NCBI RefSeq assembly: GCF_015207655.1
Contig: NZ_JADEWN010000011.1
Location: 1-64,000, forward strand
Direction of reading: 5' to 3'
Source of the DNA: Gloeocapsopsis crepidinum LEGE 06123
Lineage (GTDB): Bacteria > Cyanobacteriota > Cyanobacteriia > Cyanobacteriales > Chroococcidiopsidaceae
DNA length: 64,000 bases
Part shown: piece by piece, positions 36,541 to 45,488 of the stretch
How positions within the stretch are numbered: position 1 is the stretch's first letter
Layout: every line of letters begins with the position of its first letter
Position numbers and translations under genes: made by a program
The notes under the pieces: generated by a model
What the model was told of the DNA's origin: nothing
The model's input: only the letters and a program-made list of their open reading frames with translations
Databases searched by the model: none

Positions 36541-37785
36541 ATGAATAATTTATCAGCATTTTCCTCAAGTTCTACGCTAAAGTTACTTTGTCTTAGTAAT
36601 GGTCACGGTGAAGATGTAATTGCTGTGCGGATTTTACAAAAATTACAGCAGTTAACTTCAATTGACATCGCTGCTTTACCTATAGTTGGCGAAGGACGCG
36701 CCTACTCACAATTAAGTATTCCTATAATTGGTGCAGTGCAAACAATGCCTTCCGGTGGATTTATTTATATGGATGGGCGACAAGTTTTGCGAGATTTACA
36801 AGGTGGTTTGCTCAAACTAACTGTGTCTCAAATTAAGGTAGTCCGCAGTTGGGGAAAAACCGGAGTGATTTTAGCTGTAGGTGATATTGTACCGTTACTT
36901 TTTGCTTGGGGGAGTGGGGCAAATTACGCTTTTGTCGGCACAGCGAAATCAGAATATTACCGAAGAGATGAATCAGGATGGCATCAACGGCGATCGCCAA
37001 TTTCACGTTTAGAAAATTTATCTAGTTCAGTTTACCATCCTGTGGATCGTTATTTGATGCGTCACCCGCGCTGCAAAGCGGTATTTCCCAGAGATACACT
37101 AACAACAAAAACATTACAAAAATGGGCAATTCCTGCATTCGATTTGGGAAACCCAATGATGGATGGATTAGAAGCGCAGAATTTATTAAAGCTAGATACA
37201 GATCCGCAGCGGTTAACGATTCTGTTACTTCCTGGTTCGCGCCCTCCTGAAGCTTATGAAAATTGGCAAAAAATTCTCCTCGCTGTTACTCAATTAATCT
37301 TTGCATTTCCGACGCGATCGCTATTATTTCTCGCGGCGATCGCTCCCACGTTAACTTTAGAACCGTTGTGTCAAAGTCTTATCGATTCAGGTTTTTCTCA
37401 AGCAAGCTTGACATTTGAGCAAAAAAATGCATCAGTTATTCTAACTCAAAATGCTTACAACGATTGCTTACACCAAGCAGACTTGGCAATTGCAATGGCG
37501 GGAACAGCCACCGAACAGTTTATCGGTTTAGGAAAATGTGCGATCGCCTTTCCAGGGAATGGACCACAATATACGTATGCCTTTGCTGAAGCCCAAAGCC
37601 GTCATCTTGGTTCATCATTAACTTTAGTTGAACACCCAAAACAAGTTGCGGATGCAGTGCGATCGCTGCTTCAAGATCCAACTCGACTTCAACAAATTGC
37701 CGAAAACGGCTATCAACGCATGGGAGAACCAGGCGCAGCCCATCGAATCGCCCAATGTTTAGTCCAGCAATTCAACTTAGAATAG
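36541..37785 (+). CDS. Lipid-A-disaccharide synthase-related protein (TIGR03492 type)
   Basis: 414-residue GT-B-like protein related to LpxB and typical of cyanobacteria: LCLSNGHGEDVIAVRIL at the N terminus, LLPGSRPPEAYENW, and a nucleotide-sugar site around DLAIAMAGTATEQFIGLGK. A role in outer-membrane glycolipid synthesis is inferred from family and from its position next to Omp85; cyanobacteria do not make canonical E. coli lipid A, so the product is uncertain. It starts with ATG 36541, divergent from bamA. Confidence 0.8.
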   Translation: MNNLSAFSSSSTLKLLCLSNGHGEDVIAVRILQKLQQLTSIDIAALPIVGEGRAYSQLSIPIIGAVQTMPSGGFIYMDGRQVLRDLQGGLLKLTVSQIKVVRSWGKTGVILAVGDIVPLLFAWGSGANYAFVGTAKSEYYRRDESGWHQRRSPISRLENLSSSVYHPVDRYLMRHPRCKAVFPRDTLTTKTLQKWAIPAFDLGNPMMDGLEAQNLLKLDTDPQRLTILLLPGSRPPEAYENWQKILLAVTQLIFAFPTRSLLFLAAIAPTLTLEPLCQSLIDSGFSQASLTFEQKNASVILTQNAYNDCLHQADLAIAMAGTATEQFIGLGKCAIAFPGNGPQYTYAFAEAQSRHLGSSLTLVEHPKQVADAVRSLLQDPTRLQQIAENGYQRMGEPGAAHRIAQCLVQQFNLE

Positions 37786-37811
37786 ATTACAGAAGGTAAA
37801 GCTTTAGACAT

Positions 37812-37832
37812 TCCCTCACCCCTCACCCCTCT
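37812..37832. repeat. GGGTGAG-type repeat before the ABC exporter
   Basis: CCCTCACCCCTCACCCCT, the reverse complement of the repeat type at 2111 and 36382, ends two bases before the TTG start of the ABC ATPase gene. Confidence 0.7.
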
Positions 37833-37833
37833 C

Positions 37834-38754
37834 TTGATCGCCCTAGAAGTTCACAACTTACATAAAACCTACAAGCAACGTAAAAAGCTGATTGAAGCTG
37901 TACGTGGCGTTTCTCTAAACATAAATTCTGGTGAAATTCTCGCATTTCTGGGTCCCAATGGCGCAGGAAAAACAACTTGTATCAAAATGATTGCAGGCTT
38001 AATTAAGCCCGATGCAGGATCGGTCAAAATTGCAGGTTCTGATCCGCATCGCAATCCGCGATCGCTGCGTTTGGTAGGTGCAGTTTTAGAAGGAAACCGC
38101 AATCTCTACTGGCGACTCACTCCCGAAGAGAACTTAGAGTATTTCGGGACATTGCGCGGACTCAATCGCCGTGTAGCGCATAAAAACGGACTGCAATTAT
38201 TAGAAAGATTTGACTTAATATCAAAGCGCCGCGCCCCTGTACAAACACTTTCACGGGGGATGCAGCAGAAGTTGGCGATCGCAGTTGCATTAGTTCATAC
38301 TCCACGGTTGTTGTTACTCGATGAACCTACGCTAGGTTTAGATGTGGAAGCAAGCCAAAATGTCAAAACTTTAGTACGCGAGATTGCGCGTGAAGGCTGC
38401 GCGATTTTGTTAACAACTCATCAACTTGATGTCGCAGAAGAAATTTCGGATCGAGTTGCGATTATTCAACAAGGCAAAATTTTAGCCGAAGAATCAACTC
38501 GCGAAATTATCCGGCGCTTTTCGGGTTCAACTTATATCATCGAGATAGCGGGTGAATTAGATTCCGTACAAACGAGTAAACTAGAATCTCTAGGTGTCAT
38601 CATCCAAGCCGATAGAATTATTTACGAGGGAACCTCAGAAGGTTTATATCAAGTTCTAGCTGTTCTCAATCCTCTACCTTTAATCCAAGTCAAACAACAA
38701 GCTGACTTAACGCAAGTCTTCCTCAAAATTGTCCGAGACAACCGTAATGCTTGA
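37834..38754 (+). CDS. ABC-2 type exporter ATP-binding protein
   Basis: 306-residue ATPase: Walker A GPNGAGKTT (40-48), signature LSRGMQQK, Walker B LLLLDEPTLGLD and an H-loop in LLTTHQLD. The C-terminal 70 residues are an ABC-2-type extension. TTG 37834 is the only start that keeps the conserved ALEVHNLHKTY. No ribosome site is visible because a heptamer repeat occupies the position. The stop overlaps the permease gene by 8 bp. Substrate unknown. Confidence 0.85.
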   Translation: MIALEVHNLHKTYKQRKKLIEAVRGVSLNINSGEILAFLGPNGAGKTTCIKMIAGLIKPDAGSVKIAGSDPHRNPRSLRLVGAVLEGNRNLYWRLTPEENLEYFGTLRGLNRRVAHKNGLQLLERFDLISKRRAPVQTLSRGMQQKLAIAVALVHTPRLLLLDEPTLGLDVEASQNVKTLVREIAREGCAILLTTHQLDVAEEISDRVAIIQQGKILAEESTREIIRRFSGSTYIIEIAGELDSVQTSKLESLGVIIQADRIIYEGTSEGLYQVLAVLNPLPLIQVKQQADLTQVFLKIVRDNRNA

Positions 38755-39520
38755 ACTATTTTTAGCTGAACTCAAACGCAGTTGGATTGAGTTTACGCGC
38801 TATCCTGTTGATGCGATCGCCGGAGTTTTTATCATTACATCCGTATTTTATGGCTTATTTCTCAGTGCCCGTTACATTGCAGGCCCTAATTTACAATTTG
38901 GCGATCGTCTTGATGCGATCGTTGTCGGATATGTGCTGTGGACTTTGGTAATTTTTGTTGTTACGAGTATTGTCAGTATCCTGCAAATTGAAGCACAAAC
39001 GGGAACTTTAGAGCAAGTCATGCTGACACCCTATGGTGTATCGCGGGTATTTTTGGCACGAGCGATCGCAAGTTTAACTATCAATCTTGTCATAATTACA
39101 GGAATTTTACTACTAATTCTCTTACTAACAGGACGACGATTATATTTTCCTCCTACTTTAATTTTGCCACTCGTGACAGTTTTATTCGGTGCTTATGGTT
39201 TAGCATTCCTCATGGCTTCTTTAGCTTTGCTATTTAAACGTATCCAACAACTACTTGGCTTAACACAATTTGCATTATTATTTCTCCTTACAATTCCCTC
39301 AGAAACCTGGAGTGGAACGCTAGGGATTGTAAGATTACTGTTACCAATGACAATGGGCGCAGGAATCCTCCGCGATTTAATGGCACGTAATTTAAGTTTG
39401 AACATTGTTGAGATTTTGCTTGCCTTACTCAACGGATTAGGATATTTAATTTTAGGTTTGGTTATATTTCGTCGGGCTGAAGTTGAAGCGAAGCGGCGAG
39501 GTATTTTAGGAGGTTATTAA
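38747..39520 (+). CDS. ABC-2 type exporter permease
   Basis: 257-residue membrane protein with about six helices, forming a two-gene exporter with the ATPase upstream. The ATG at 38747 overlaps the ATPase end (ATGCTTGA), indicating translational coupling; a TTG six codons earlier is less likely. The ABC-2 motif region LEQVMLTPYGVSRVFLARA is visible near 85. Substrate (lipid, polysaccharide or drug) is not deducible. Confidence 0.85.
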   Translation: MLELFLAELKRSWIEFTRYPVDAIAGVFIITSVFYGLFLSARYIAGPNLQFGDRLDAIVVGYVLWTLVIFVVTSIVSILQIEAQTGTLEQVMLTPYGVSRVFLARAIASLTINLVIITGILLLILLLTGRRLYFPPTLILPLVTVLFGAYGLAFLMASLALLFKRIQQLLGLTQFALLFLLTIPSETWSGTLGIVRLLLPMTMGAGILRDLMARNLSLNIVEILLALLNGLGYLILGLVIFRRAEVEAKRRGILGGY

Positions 39521-39533
39521 AAAGTTCAAATAT

Positions 39534-40079
39534 TTAGATGCGGTGTAAATAATCCGTTGGTACACTATCTACTAACCAAACATTATTATCAGAACAGTAA
39601 AAAGTGTAACCTGCTTGCTGCATTGCGGCTGCATCTATCGCAAATATAACTGGGTGTCCGTGTCTAGCACCAACTTTACGCGCTGTTTCAATGTCTGCTG
39701 ATAAATGTACGTGATGTCGCGACATTTTGTTTAATCCATATTGCTGAATCAAATCTACAGCTTTATGTCCAGTTCCGTGAAACAGCACATTGGGAGGAAT
39801 AGCAAGTTCTAATTGTAAGTCAATTTCTACACTATGCCCCTGATTAGCTCGAATTAAATTACCTGTCACATCAAAAGAAAAGCGTTGTTTGTCATTTTTG
39901 GCAACGACTTCATTCAACTCACTACGGCTAATCGGAAATGCATTTTTTGCACAAGTTATTAATAATTCATCTACTTTAACCCAGCCACCAGGCGCTAACT
40001 TTAAACCAAGACGTTCCGGTTGATGACGTAGATGCTTGCTGAGATATTTACTAATTTTAATTAGACGATTTTTATTCAT
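39534..40079 (-). CDS. kptA: RNA 2'-phosphotransferase Tpt1/KptA
   Basis: Removes an internal 2'-phosphate from RNA by transfer to NAD+, giving ADP-ribose 1''-2''-cyclic phosphate. From ATG 40079 the 181-residue protein begins KNRLIKISKYLSKHLRHQPE, continues with GGWVKVDELL and HVHLSADIETARKVGARHG (the NAD-binding and catalytic region) and ends in FYCSDNNVWL. The upstream extension is hydrophobic and unlike the family, so 40079 is chosen. In fungi it finishes tRNA splicing; bacterial substrates are unknown. It lies near the rtcB genes. Confidence 0.9.
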   Translation of the reverse strand: MNKNRLIKISKYLSKHLRHQPERLGLKLAPGGWVKVDELLITCAKNAFPISRSELNEVVAKNDKQRFSFDVTGNLIRANQGHSVEIDLQLELAIPPNVLFHGTGHKAVDLIQQYGLNKMSRHHVHLSADIETARKVGARHGHPVIFAIDAAAMQQAGYTFYCSDNNVWLVDSVPTDYLHRI

Positions 40080-40254
40080 CAAACTTAGATATATACAAAT
40101 TAAATAAAGTATGAATATTAATAAATTCAATCTCAGTAAGAAAAAACTCTACACAAGGAATGACTAGCTTCACTAGCAACAGATTAAACTAAAACGAAGC
40201 AGGCGATCATTAGTTCGGTACAAGCGTTGCTGTGATGGGCAATTTTCAAATATA

Positions 40255-40848
40255 TTACTGTGTGAGAGCCTCAGCAACTACTTGTAGTACTCTGTTATTA
40301 AAAGGCATACAGTCATGCCAAAGAACAGGAATCTGCACAGAGTTACCAATGGGAAGTATTGAATAACTAGCTGGCAAGATTACTACATCAAAGGGAGTCC
40401 AAATACTTGTGCAATCGATAGATGCCAAGCATTCAATATGCCGATGTAGCATCCTTAACAATGGGCTATTTGGTTGCATTTGACAACATCCCAAATGGGA
40501 CAAGAGATATGCAGTCCACGTTCCACGATGAGGTGTAGAAATGCTGATGAAACGTTGAACCTGTTCAACTCCACCTAGACACTGAAGATAATATCGACCT
40601 GCAAGTCCACCCATACTGAAGCCTACAAGATCTATGGGTTGATCTAGGGAAAAGTTTTTGCTGATGTAGTCTTTAATCTGCCGCGCCCAATGTTCTAACC
40701 CTAATTCTCCAGTGCTTGGTTCAAAACTAAGAGAATAGGTACGCCATCCTAAATGACTAAGATAATCTGCTAATTTACTCATTTGCAGGTGGCTAGAAAT
40801 TCGACCATGAAGCAATAGAACAGGATTACGGATAGACATCGCATTCAT
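40255..40848 (-). CDS. Alpha/beta hydrolase, lipase-like
   Basis: 197-residue triacylglycerol-lipase-type hydrolase: LLHGRISSHLQM at the start, nucleophile elbow VGFSMGG near 95, and ISTPHRGTWTAYLL. The catalytic His is probably in VLWHDCMPFN near 178. Short for the family, without a signal peptide, so it is likely cytosolic. Substrate unknown. Confidence 0.75.
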   Translation of the reverse strand: MNAMSIRNPVLLLHGRISSHLQMSKLADYLSHLGWRTYSLSFEPSTGELGLEHWARQIKDYISKNFSLDQPIDLVGFSMGGLAGRYYLQCLGGVEQVQRFISISTPHRGTWTAYLLSHLGCCQMQPNSPLLRMLHRHIECLASIDCTSIWTPFDVVILPASYSILPIGNSVQIPVLWHDCMPFNNRVLQVVAEALTQ

Positions 40849-40930
40849 ACGAGTTCATTCTCTAATGAAGTAGCAGCAATCTCCTCATCAATAACCTCAT
40901 GCTAACTTAACTCTAAATATCAGCTGCTAC

Positions 40931-41349
40931 TCATGCTCAATTGTCTTTAAGAACTCTTCTGCTGTAATTATTATCACACTCCGAAATGGATGTAATACAA
41001 GCAAATCTTTGTCGCCAGTAATTGTGTACTGGGCTTCTCCGTTCAATGCCAATACTAAAACCTTATCATCTTTTGGATCGCGGCACTCTTGCACATTCTC
41101 AGTTATTTCTACTAGAACTGCCCGTTCTACTAAAGCTTCTAAAAATTCCTCTTGTTCTTAGCTTGTCACATACTGATTAAAGCTTTCGCGCCCTAATACC
41201 TCATTCAATTCCTCTAGTAGTTCAAGTGATAGTAGTACTTCTCAGTCTACTAAAGCATACCGAAGAGTCTGCCCAGGTTTACTATTTTCAAACAGAAGCG
41301 CGCTGATAATTACATTTGTATCAAAAACGCAGCGTACTTCATTCATCAT
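40931..41349 (-). pseudogene. PIN-domain toxin, two nonsense codons
   Basis: From 41349 the minus strand reads MNEVRCVFDTNVIISALLFE (PIN Asp in FDTNV), then ALVD and TGA (41242-41244), EVLLSLELLEELNEVLGRES, then TAA (41158-41160). It continues with EQEEFLEALVERAVLVEITE, CRDPKDDKVLVLALNG and TGDKDLLVLHPF to the stop at 40931. This is the PF13470-type VapC-like toxin. All acidic residues remain, so only the stops inactivate it. It overlaps its antitoxin. Confidence 0.8.
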
Positions 41350-41566
41350 TTAAAATTGATTCTAAAACTTCTGGGGTTAATCCTCGTGCTTGCGCATTCC
41401 GACTAATCTCACTCATCACTTCTTCCAGAGTTTTTTTACTTCTAGTTGCATTGCCGAGTTTAAGGCTAAGTAGTGCCTCCATTTTCCGACACTCTTCCTC
41501 AGAAGCTTCCTCAAAAATGCGGGCTACCTCAGCATTAACGCGAATTGTAATAGTTTTGGTTTCTAT
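41339..41566 (-). CDS. Antitoxin of the PIN pair, no canonical start codon
   Basis: Open frame of about 75 codons: ETKTITIRVNAEVARIFEEA, GNATRSKKTLEEVMSEISRN and RGLTPEVLESILNDE, like the small antitoxins before PF13470 PIN toxins. Its stop overlaps the PIN start (GATGAATGA). In frame upstream there is only ATA at 41564-41566 and further non-start codons back to a TAA; no ATG, GTG or TTG fits. Either the start was lost (ATG to ATA, as in hicA here) or it uses a rare start codon. Probably decayed. Confidence 0.55.
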   Translation of the reverse strand: METKTITIRVNAEVARIFEEASEEECRKMEALLSLKLGNATRSKKTLEEVMSEISRNAQARGLTPEVLESILNDE

Positions 41567-41686
41567 GACAGCGATGTGATGCTTAATGACTGTAATTTTA
41601 TAAGTTCTTCTATTTTACTAAAATAGCAAATTTAATCAATCTTTTCGTTTACTAAAGTTGGAAAAAACTATAATTATTACCTATTA

Positions 41687-42118
41687 TTAAATGTCCAAAA
41701 TTACCATAGCTTGCCAACCATCAGCACTTTTTTCTAATTGAAAACGATGTAGAGTTACAGCTTTAACATCAACGCGCTGATAATGTTTACTAGGATTGAG
41801 TTTTTCTCCTTGTGTAACTGCTTGAAGATGGTGTATTCCTGCTTCTTTTTCTAAATTAACTTGTTGTGGACGCAGCAGTAGTAATTCGCTATCTTTGTAG
41901 TAAATAAATTCTTGGAGAAAGTTAAACAACAGCATATCTAATGCCTCGTTATTCAAGTTGAATTGGCGAGTTTCTTGGAGGGCGATCGCATCAATATTAT
42001 CAATCATTGTATTAATTGTTGCATCACCCGCAGCAATGAACAGTTCTTCCAAATCTTTTCCCCAAGCTCGAAAAGCAATGTCTGCGATCGCGATATCTTC
42101 CAAATACTCATAAGGCAT
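41687..42118 (-). CDS. Archease (RtcB-activating protein)
   Basis: Small cytosolic protein of 143 residues. Archease accelerates guanylylation and turnover of the RNA ligase RtcB. Typical features are PYEYLEDIAIADIAFRAWG at the N terminus with the metal-binding Asp, and VDVKAVTLHRFQLE near the C terminus. The ATG at 42118 follows the G3E GTPase stop by overlap; a GTG four codons upstream is possible. It is the last gene of rtcB-G3E-archease. Confidence 0.92.
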   Translation of the reverse strand: MPYEYLEDIAIADIAFRAWGKDLEELFIAAGDATINTMIDNIDAIALQETRQFNLNNEALDMLLFNFLQEFIYYKDSELLLLRPQQVNLEKEAGIHHLQAVTQGEKLNPSKHYQRVDVKAVTLHRFQLEKSADGWQAMVILDI

Positions 42119-42119
42119 A

Positions 42120-43007
42120 TTACTGCTCACACATTTTTAACTGATCAATAATTTCTTCTTGATATTCTTTAACCTGTCTACCAATAAAAACTAACTCTGT
42201 AGCATCTTGCTCAAATGGTTCTAAATCCCAGCGTCCAGCCACAAAATTAAATAAATAAACTTGGTCAACAAATTTTATAAATCCTTTTGCTCGATACACA
42301 TTTTTTTCTATCAGTTTATCAGCAAATTCCTCAAAACATTCTAGCTTTAAAGTAGCCTGTGTTTTATAACTAAACGAATCAAATTCAGGTTGATGAACAT
42401 GATGCGGTTCTGGTTGTATTCGTTCTCTAGCAATTCCAAATAATAAATCTGGATCGACTTGACAGCGCTGAGTGTACAGAATCTCGGCGACTTCGTTATA
42501 CAAATGTAACTTTGCTTCGATTGTTTGCAACTGTTCTTCTGTGACTAAATCGACTTTATTGAGTAATATGGTATCTGCGGCTTCAATTTGCATTCGTGTT
42601 GTGTGACCAATACTTGGATATTTCACCATTGCATCTGCATCAACAACAGTCACTACACCATCCAATCGGACTTTAGTTAAACTTTCTTGAATATCAAATA
42701 CTAACGCATCAGGTTCTGCGACACCTGTTGTTTCCACCACAATCATCTCAGGATGAACTGTCTCAAGAATTTCGTCAACTGCTGCTTCAAATTCTCCGAG
42801 TAGCGAACAACAAACGCATCCGCCACCTAAATCCGCCATTGCGACATTTTTACCTTGAATAACTTTGCTATCGATCGCAATTTCACCAAACTCATTCATC
42901 AAAATAGCAATTTTGCGAGGAATTGAGTTGAGAATATGACGTAAGAGGGTAGTTTTACCACTACCTAACGATCCTGTAATTACTGTCAGCGGAATGCGCA
43001 GTTCCAT
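42120..43007 (-). CDS. G3E/COG0523 GTPase (metallochaperone type)
   Basis: 295-residue P-loop GTPase of the CobW/COG0523 group: Walker A GSLGSGKT (12-19), the metal-binding CXCC motif in GGGCVCC (61-67), EEEDD-type switch ETTGVAEP and NKVD near 150. It contains a His/acid-rich stretch (HHVHQPEFD) before the C-terminal domain. COG0523 proteins deliver metals to target enzymes. Sitting between rtcB and archease, it may load Mn2+ or Zn2+ into RtcB, but this is inference. Confidence 0.88.
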   Translation of the reverse strand: MELRIPLTVITGSLGSGKTTLLRHILNSIPRKIAILMNEFGEIAIDSKVIQGKNVAMADLGGGCVCCSLLGEFEAAVDEILETVHPEMIVVETTGVAEPDALVFDIQESLTKVRLDGVVTVVDADAMVKYPSIGHTTRMQIEAADTILLNKVDLVTEEQLQTIEAKLHLYNEVAEILYTQRCQVDPDLLFGIARERIQPEPHHVHQPEFDSFSYKTQATLKLECFEEFADKLIEKNVYRAKGFIKFVDQVYLFNFVAGRWDLEPFEQDATELVFIGRQVKEYQEEIIDQLKMCEQ

Positions 43008-43053
43008 AGCTTATTTCTGTTTTTATTGCAGCTTGCTAAAAATCAAAATTTGC

Positions 43054-44514
43054 TTAGCCTTTAATATTTCCAATTGGCGTAAAGCGCACCACTCTTTTAC
43101 TAATTCCTGCTAATTCTGCGGCTTCAATAACTTCATCAACGTCTTTGTAAGCGCCTCCAGCTTCTTCGGCTAATCCCGACAAAGAGGTACTGCGGACATA
43201 AATACCCCGCGTTTGCATCTCTTTTTGCAGTTTTTCACCACGAAACGTTTTTCGCGCCTTGGTACGACTCATTGTGCGTCCACTTCCATGCGCCGTACTA
43301 AAGAAACTTTGTGCACCACTAGGAACACCTAATAACAAGTAAGAACCAGTTTCCATACTGCCACCAATAATTACTGGTTGACCGATATGTTGGTACTTGT
43401 CAGGAACACCCATCATTCCAGGCGCAAATGCACGAGTTGCACCTTTGCGATGTACTAAAAGCGATCGCTTTTTACCATCTACAACATGACGTTCTAGTTT
43501 AGCCGTATTATGCGCTACGTCATACACCACATGCATTCCTAAATCTTCTGCGGAACGCCCAAAAATCTCCGAAAAAACCTCACGAATCCGGTGTAAAATC
43601 ACTTGTCGATTAGCAAACGACATATTTAAACCACACTTCATTGCCGAAAAATACGCTTGTCCTTCAGGCGAATCAAATGGCGCACAAGCTAACTCGCGAT
43701 CTAAAATTTTGATGCCATACTTGCTTTCCATCACCTTAAGGAAAACTTGCAGATAATCAGTCGCTACTTGATGTCCAAAACCACGACTACCACAGTGAAA
43801 CATCACAACGACTTGATCTGGTTGAGTAATGCCCATTTTTGCTGCTAATTCGGGATCAAAAATATCCTTTTTCTTAGCAACCTGAATTTCTAGATAATGG
43901 TTTCCAGAACCTAAAGTTCCAATTTGATTAAAACCACGATCAATTGCTTTTTCACTAATCTTGGCAGCATCCGCACCTGCAATACAACCTTGTTCTTCTA
44001 TCAGTTCTAAATCTTCTTCCCAACCATAACCATTTTCAACGCACCATCGTGCACCTTTTTCAACAACTTTGCGAAATTCATTACGCGATATTTTAACAAA
44101 ACCAGTGCTTCCTACTCCTGCAGGAACTCGCTCATAAAGTCGATCGACAACTTTTTTAACATACGGTTTTATCTCGTCATACGTCAGGTTTGTCACTACC
44201 AAACGCATTCCACAGTTAATATCAAACCCGATACCGCCGGGAGAAATAACGCCGCCATTTTCGACATCCATAGCCGCAACTCCACCAATAGGGAAGCCAT
44301 AGCCAAAGTGTCCGTCTGGCATACATAAGGCATATTTAGTGATTCCTGGCAGTGTTGCTACATTGGTAACTTGGTCGTAAACAGCATCGTCCATTTCCTG
44401 GATTAATTTTTCCGTTCCATAAATACGCGCTGGAACACGCATACCTTCTTTGTACGAGATAGGAATTTCCCAAATCGTATCCGAGATTTGCTTTAATGAT
44501 TTGATATCAGCCAT
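43054..44514 (-). CDS. rtcB: RNA-splicing ligase RtcB
   Basis: Joins RNA 2',3'-cyclic phosphate or 3'-phosphate ends to 5'-OH using GTP and Mn2+. The 486-residue protein has the metal-binding DINCG (Asp98, Cys101), the GTP-linked His409 in TAHGSGR, and the HNTAK and HVVYDVAHN blocks. Length is normal. It is first in a three-gene minus-strand operon with the G3E GTPase (46 bp gap) and archease. It probably serves RNA repair or tRNA integrity. Confidence 0.96.
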   Translation of the reverse strand: MADIKSLKQISDTIWEIPISYKEGMRVPARIYGTEKLIQEMDDAVYDQVTNVATLPGITKYALCMPDGHFGYGFPIGGVAAMDVENGGVISPGGIGFDINCGMRLVVTNLTYDEIKPYVKKVVDRLYERVPAGVGSTGFVKISRNEFRKVVEKGARWCVENGYGWEEDLELIEEQGCIAGADAAKISEKAIDRGFNQIGTLGSGNHYLEIQVAKKKDIFDPELAAKMGITQPDQVVVMFHCGSRGFGHQVATDYLQVFLKVMESKYGIKILDRELACAPFDSPEGQAYFSAMKCGLNMSFANRQVILHRIREVFSEIFGRSAEDLGMHVVYDVAHNTAKLERHVVDGKKRSLLVHRKGATRAFAPGMMGVPDKYQHIGQPVIIGGSMETGSYLLLGVPSGAQSFFSTAHGSGRTMSRTKARKTFRGEKLQKEMQTRGIYVRSTSLSGLAEEAGGAYKDVDEVIEAAELAGISKRVVRFTPIGNIKG

Positions 44515-44739
44515 TTTTTATTAAAGAGTACTTGAAAAATAATTAAAAGTAACTTTCAACTGCATTATTATTTGAAGTTTTTAACCGCAATTATTATCAC
44601 AAATAAGTGAGAATTTATTGACATTTTTTCAACTGAAAGTAGAGCTACAATTTTGTAATTGCGGTATTCTACTTTCAGCTACTACGTTCACGAATAACTA
44701 CCTATCCTCGAATTCACCTCATCACAAATGCAGAAAATA

Positions 44740-44940
44740 TTATTTCGGTTCTTCTGCGGGACGTTGCGTTGCAGGAGGATGATCTACAAATTCTTGAGTT
44801 CTGGTAGTATTTGTTGTAGCTCCTTCGGGTAGAAGATCTTCAGGATCGACGGTTTTGTCCGCAGCAATATCCATGACACCTTCAGCATTTGTATTAGGTT
44901 TGTCAGAAGTACCTTTATGATTGGCATGACCGCTAGACAT
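44740..44940 (-). CDS. Small acidic/hydrophilic hypothetical protein
   Basis: 66-residue Asn/Thr/Asp/Glu-rich protein from ATG 44940 (SSGHANHKGTSDKPNTNAEG). No family recognised; likely disordered. The frame continues upstream to 45141, but that part resembles translated non-coding sequence and overlaps the next gene's 3' end. Confidence 0.45.
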   Translation of the reverse strand: MSSGHANHKGTSDKPNTNAEGVMDIAADKTVDPEDLLPEGATTNTTRTQEFVDHPPATQRPAEEPK

Positions 44941-45098
44941 ATCTACTTTCTCGCATGACATAACTGAACATACATTCAGCTTATGATCGTGGAATATAGT
45001 GCATACCCTATCTAAGGGCTTAGATTCAATAAGCCGCAGTGCTTCTAAAGCGATTGCGCAGAGCGCAGCACTCTCATGCGATCGCATCTCAAATACTT

Positions 45099-45488
45099 TT
45101 ACTCTCCCACAACAGTTGCGCTCATTTGAGCTTCTTGCCAAAGCTTAAATAGTAAACACTCAACTACATAAGACAAAGTAGTCACAAAAATACCTTCTTC
45201 AGTCTCTGTATCGGATGCTAGCCAAGTACCTTGAAGAGAGACTTCGATATACTCTGCGTCACAAGCACACAGCGTAATTGTATCCTCTTTGAAGCGTCGA
45301 GCCTCAGTTTCTAGAGAATCCAACCCTGGTAAATCAGCAGGTAATAAAAACGAAGCCATGCTAGGTTCAATACAAATGCGTTTACCGACTCGGAGTGCCA
45401 AAGTAACTCGCAGTGCTACCCATTCCTCTAGTGGTTGCGTTAAGTACTCTAAACAGAAATTACTATCAAGATATGTTAGTTTCAGCAT
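45099..45488 (-). CDS. Conserved cyanobacterial protein, HNH-linked
   Basis: 129 residues, mostly beta-like: LKLTYLDSNFCLEYLTQPLE, FLLPADLPGLDSL, and AEYIEVSLQGTWLASDTETE. I recognise it as a conserved cyanobacterial hypothetical protein, with no known function. Its start overlaps the HNH gene stop by about 22 bp, so the two are coupled and may act together. Confidence 0.7.
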   Translation of the reverse strand: MLKLTYLDSNFCLEYLTQPLEEWVALRVTLALRVGKRICIEPSMASFLLPADLPGLDSLETEARRFKEDTITLCACDAEYIEVSLQGTWLASDTETEEGIFVTTLSYVVECLLFKLWQEAQMSATVVGE

